17,672 nucleotides of DNA from Bacteroides sp. CAG:545. Its GTDB lineage: Bacteria > Bacteroidota > Bacteroidia > Bacteroidales > UBA932. Position numbers and translations under genes: made by a program. The notes under the pieces were generated by a model that was not told where the DNA came from, ran no database searches, and saw nothing but the letters and a program-made list of their open reading frames with translations. Position 1 is the first letter of the stretch; each line of letters begins with the position of its first letter. Location of the stretch: NCBI GenBank assembly GCA_000432515.1, contig HF995998.1:27836-45507 (forward strand), written 5' to 3'. Below, one piece after another: positions 14,821 to 17,672 of this stretch.

Positions 14821-15549
14821 ATGGGAGAGAACTGGACTTTCGATGCTGAAAATCTGACAGCCGGCTATGACGGGAAGACTGTCATTGCCGATGTTAACTT
14901 CTCGGTCGGGGCAGGGGAGCGGATACTCCTCTGCGGAGCCAACGGCTTGGGCAAGAGCACATTGCTGCGCACTCTCGCCCTTCTGCAGCCGCCCGTTTCA
15001 GGGAAATGTTCATTTTCCGCCAGCAGTGAAAAACGCCGCACAGTCCTCATACCTGCAAGAATACCTAAAGTGCAAGGCTTCAGCGTGGATCAGTTCGTGG
15101 CAGCAAGCTGTTATCTCGAAACCGACTGGCTGGGCCGTATTCCCGCACGTCTGAAGAACCAGATAAAGACCGCGGTAGAGAACGTAGGAATCCCCGAACT
15201 CCTGCACCGGGACATCTCCACACTCAGCGACGGCGAATTCCAGAAAGCGGCCATTGCCACTGCATTGGTCCAGAAAGCCGATGTGGTCCTGCTCGATGAG
15301 CCGACAGCCTTCCTCGACGTGGACAGCCGCGCGGCAGTACTTTCCACCATCGACTCCATGTCTCCGGAAATCTCGGTCATTTTCTCCTCACACGACATCT
15401 ACGAGGCCTCACGGCATTGTAACCGCATCTTCGGAATCATACGGGACGCCGGAACGCCCAAATTCATTGACTCGGGCGCGAATGCATCTGTGGCAGTGCG
15501 CAGAGCAGTCCTTTCGGAGTGCTTCAGGAGCGCTGCTTCCGTGCTGTAA
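14821..15549 (+). CDS. FecE-type ABC transporter ATP-binding protein
   Basis: A 242-residue cytoplasmic ATPase subunit. Walker A is GANGLGKST (39-47), the signature loop reads LSDGE (135-139) instead of LSGGQ, Walker B is VVLLDEP with Asp159 and Glu160, and the switch histidine is His191 in SSHD. The LSDGE variant and the overall order resemble the FecE/BtuD-like ATPases of Bacteroidota that power uptake of iron chelates or cobalamin. A matching FecCD-type permease lies next door but on the opposite strand, ending 11 bases away, so the two cannot share an mRNA. Instead this gene closes the polA-sigma-rsmG operon (2 bases after rsmG). Pairing with that permease is likely but inferred; no substrate-binding protein is in the window. 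Confidence 0.88.
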   Translation: MGENWTFDAENLTAGYDGKTVIADVNFSVGAGERILLCGANGLGKSTLLRTLALLQPPVSGKCSFSASSEKRRTVLIPARIPKVQGFSVDQFVAASCYLETDWLGRIPARLKNQIKTAVENVGIPELLHRDISTLSDGEFQKAAIATALVQKADVVLLDEPTAFLDVDSRAAVLSTIDSMSPEISVIFSSHDIYEASRHCNRIFGIIRDAGTPKFIDSGANASVAVRRAVLSECFRSAASVL

Positions 15550-15560
15550 AGAGCACCACG

Positions 15561-16547
15561 CTACTTTCGGGTTATGAAATAGAGAATCAGAGGAATTCCG
15601 ATCAATGCGATAGTGCTTCCGGCCGGCACGGGAGTCGGAAATATCTGCGTAAGCAGGTCGCCGGCAAGACTGATGGCGGCACCGGTAAACAGCGAAAGCG
15701 GCAGAACAGTCCGCATGGATGACTGCCCGGAAATCTTCTTGGCGATATGCGGCGCGATGATGCCGACAAAGCCCACAGGCCCGCAGAACGCAGTTACCGC
15801 ACCGGTTGTGATACAGCATCCGAACATGGTCACGATACGGGTGAGGCGGACATTGGCCCCGGACGCGCAGGCGTACTCGTCCCCGAAAAGCAGCAGATTC
15901 AGACTCTTGCTCTGCCACAGCGCCACGACAAACCCTATCACCAGCGCCGCAGCCATAATCTCTACCGAGCTCCATGTGCTGTTCCCGAAACTTCCGGCCG
16001 CCCAGCTCCAGTATGTCTTGAGCCTGCTGTCGTCTGTCTGATAGGCGATTACGGAAGTCAATGCACTTGTGATGAAGCCTGCCAGAACGCCGATTATCAG
16101 CATCTCCGAGGACCTGCGGATTTTCAGAGAAAGAAGCAGGACGATGAGCGAGACCGCCATCGCACCGACAGCCGCAGCAGAACTGATTGCCAGGCCCGAA
16201 TCAAGCAGTGAAGAATGTGAAGCGGAAAGCATCACGGCCGTGGCCACACCTGCGCCAGCTCCTGCGCTGACTCCCAGAATGTGCGGGTCCGCCAACGGGT
16301 TCCTGAACACCGCCTGCATCTGCGCACCGGAAAGCGAAAGCGCCGCACCCGCAAGAATCGCAGTAACGATACGCGGAAGTCGCAATTCTTTTATTATCAA
16401 TGCATTGTCAGATTCGTTGCCGCAGAATAAAGTTCCGAAAATCTCGCCCACACCGATGCTCGTGCGCCCTGACATCAGGTCAATGACGCAAAGCACAAGA
16501 ACCAGGACCAATGTCGCGGCCCATACTGCTGTAAGCCTCTTATTCAT
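15561..16547 (-). CDS. FecCD/BtuC-type ABC transporter permease
   Basis: A 328-residue inner-membrane permease with about nine or ten hydrophobic segments. The family stretches are plain: ELRLPRIVTAILAGAALSLSG, then QMQAVFRNPLADPHILGVSAG (together about 55-95), and GPVGFVGIIAPHIAK (256-270), which contains the loop that contacts the ATPase. Members import iron-siderophore complexes, haem or cobalamin, delivered by a periplasmic binding protein; the substrate cannot be told from this sequence. The start codon overlaps the stop of the upstream FtsX/LolC-type gene by 8 bases, so the two are co-transcribed. Its end converges on the ATPase gene with an 11-base gap and only a weak 5-bp hairpin (15541-15556) between them. 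Confidence 0.93.
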   Translation of the reverse strand: MNKRLTAVWAATLVLVLVLCVIDLMSGRTSIGVGEIFGTLFCGNESDNALIIKELRLPRIVTAILAGAALSLSGAQMQAVFRNPLADPHILGVSAGAGAGVATAVMLSASHSSLLDSGLAISSAAAVGAMAVSLIVLLLSLKIRRSSEMLIIGVLAGFITSALTSVIAYQTDDSRLKTYWSWAAGSFGNSTWSSVEIMAAALVIGFVVALWQSKSLNLLLFGDEYACASGANVRLTRIVTMFGCCITTGAVTAFCGPVGFVGIIAPHIAKKISGQSSMRTVLPLSLFTGAAISLAGDLLTQIFPTPVPAGSTIALIGIPLILYFITRK

Positions 16548-17672
16548 CGGTAGAGCTGTGCTTGTCGGATATTGATTTTACAGGAATGACCGCCATTATC
16601 AGCCCGATAAGGCAGACACAGACGGAAGTGAGCAGAATGTCAGACCACTTCAGGATGACAGGGTAAGCAGGCGTGGCGAATCCCCCCGGCATCTTTATGA
16701 AGCCGAAATGCTGCTGCAGCAGGGCGAAACCGATGCCCACCACCAGTCCCACCACCAGTCCGGCCAACGATATGAACCATCCTTCCGTGATGAAAATCCT
16801 GTTTATCAGCCCGTCCTGAGCACCGAGGCTGCGCAGAGTGGCGATATCGTTCTTCTTCTCGATAATCAGCATTGACAGGCACCCGAAGATGCTGAAAGCG
16901 ATAATGACAATTATGAAAATCAATATGAGGAATATAGCGGCCTTCTCGTACTGCATCATTTTGTACAATGCCGGATTCTGCTGGAACCTGTCACGCACGA
17001 GGTAGCCGTCACCGAGCCTCTCTTTCAGTCCGTCAATGATTTTCCTCACGCCCTTCTCGCCATACTCCGGCGCTATCCTGATTTCGATGTCCGACACCTC
17101 GTCCTTGTAGTCCAGCAGTTCACGCATGGTCTCGATAGGGACGATCATCAGATTGGCGTCAACCTCTGCATTGACCGAAAACACTCCTGCAAGATAGACC
17201 TTCACCATTTCGATGGAAGCGGCAGGGTTTGCAAGCGAGATCCTGCGGTCCCTTGCGGGGTAGTAGATCTCAATCGGGGCTATGAAACGAGGATTCATAT
17301 CCATGCCGTAGGCCGTCTTGGCGCCGATTACCGCCATTTCCACATCTCCCCGGTGCAGCCTGAAAGTGCCGTCCTTTATCTTGTCCCTCAGCGGAGTCTC
17401 CTCTTCATAAACGCTGTCCACGCCTCTGGCCTTCACGATGCCGCTGTGCCCGTCGTAATTCAGGAAAACGTTCTCCTCCAGGATGCTGCACATGTTCAGC
17501 ACCTCTTTCTGGTCGTAGGCCCAGTCGAAAGCGGGACTGTCAGGCACGAACACCTTGCCCCGCGCAGGAGAAACGACAATGTCCGGTTCAATGTTCCCGA
17601 GCGAGTCCTTGACCAGACTGTCGAATCCATTGTAAACGGACATTATCATAATGAGTGCGGCGGTGCCGACAG
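16540..17672 (-). CDS. FtsX/LolC-E-type ABC permease, 5' end outside the window
   Basis: The gene runs off the right edge. The frame stays open beyond the ATG at 17649 and encodes VGTAALIMIMSVYNGFD, the usual first membrane segment of LolC/LolE-like proteins, so that ATG is internal. What remains, about 377 residues, is this membrane segment, a long periplasmic domain (about 250 residues) and three C-terminal membrane segments. The first of those three carries the FtsX-type FGCLSMLIIEKKNDIATLRSLGA motif region (written here in two parts: FGCLSMLIIEKKND and IATLRSLGA). LolCDE releases lipoproteins from the inner membrane for transport to the outer membrane; that role is likely but relatives have other substrates. 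Its stop overlaps the FecCD permease start by 8 bases. Confidence 0.88.
   Translation of the reverse strand, partial: VGTAALIMIMSVYNGFDSLVKDSLGNIEPDIVVSPARGKVFVPDSPAFDWAYDQKEVLNMCSILEENVFLNYDGHSGIVKARGVDSVYEEETPLRDKIKDGTFRLHRGDVEMAVIGAKTAYGMDMNPRFIAPIEIYYPARDRRISLANPAASIEMVKVYLAGVFSVNAEVDANLMIVPIETMRELLDYKDEVSDIEIRIAPEYGEKGVRKIIDGLKERLGDGYLVRDRFQQNPALYKMMQYEKAAIFLILIFIIVIIAFSIFGCLSMLIIEKKNDIATLRSLGAQDGLINRIFITEGWFISLAGLVVGLVVGIGFALLQQHFGFIKMPGGFATPAYPVILKWSDILLTSVCVCLIGLIMAVIPVKSISDKHSSTDE

Noticed and set aside
15541..15556. Hairpin between the convergent ATPase and permease genes as a terminator
   Set aside because: The stem has only 5 bp and no T run follows on either strand; too weak to call.
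15409..16211. Overlapping long open frames on both strands around the ATPase-permease junction
   Set aside because: They are out of frame with the well-conserved FecE-type and FecCD-type proteins and contain no membrane or catalytic motifs of their own.
1..17672. Search for mobile elements, CRISPR arrays, tRNA or rRNA genes and defence systems
   Set aside because: No transposase, integrase, repeat-spacer pattern, cloverleaf or toxin-antitoxin pair was recognised; all substantial coding regions belong to ordinary chromosomal families.

Overview
The window looks like a chromosomal housekeeping segment from a member of Bacteroidota, most likely order Bacteroidales. Three things point there. Promoters of the Bacteroidota type (TAnnTTTG at -7, with TTTG about 19 bp upstream in the best case) sit in front of rpmH, polA, the AraC-type gene and the pseudouridine synthase gene. 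The proteins are Bacteroidota-like: a LeuRS of about 930 residues, tandem YitT proteins, a lone TonB C-terminal domain and a FecE-type ATPase with an LSDGE signature. Shine-Dalgarno sequences are mostly weak, dnaK being the exception. I found no insertion sequence, phage gene, CRISPR array, tRNA or rRNA.

Layout. (1) 1-5070, + strand: the end of a TonB-domain protein, then leuS and two tandem YitT membrane-protein genes, tightly packed and closed by a clear intrinsic terminator. (2) 5073-6150: a membrane-anchored AraC-type regulator with its own -7 box, whose end overlaps a convergent RluA-family pseudouridine synthase gene (6104-6820, -). (3) 6821-8906: a divergent regulatory region holding a 13-bp perfect palindrome and a leader hairpin, then dnaK with a strong Shine-Dalgarno. 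(4) 9014-10454: a compact cluster of a zinc metallopeptidase, tadA and a TSCPD-domain protein, ending at a bidirectional terminator shared with rpmH. (5) 10570-10722 (-): rpmH, too short for usual ORF cut-offs, with a consensus promoter divergent from that of polA. (6) 10912-15549, +: polA, an ECF sigma factor, rsmG and a FecE-type ABC ATPase, overlapping or spaced by a few bases. (7) 15561-17672, -: a FecCD-type permease and an FtsX/LolC-type permease cut by the right edge.

Most of the genes serve information processing and protein quality: leucyl-tRNA charging, wobble inosine, rRNA modification, ribosomal protein L34, DNA repair synthesis and DnaK chaperoning. The two halves of an iron/cobalamin-type importer lie tail to tail on opposite strands.

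I see no new multi-gene system here. The most notable anomalies are within genes: a 39-bp tandem duplication at the LeuRS editing-site motif, loss of proofreading residues in DNA polymerase I, and a Gly/Pro/Gln-rich DnaK tail without the usual acidic EEVK-like end.
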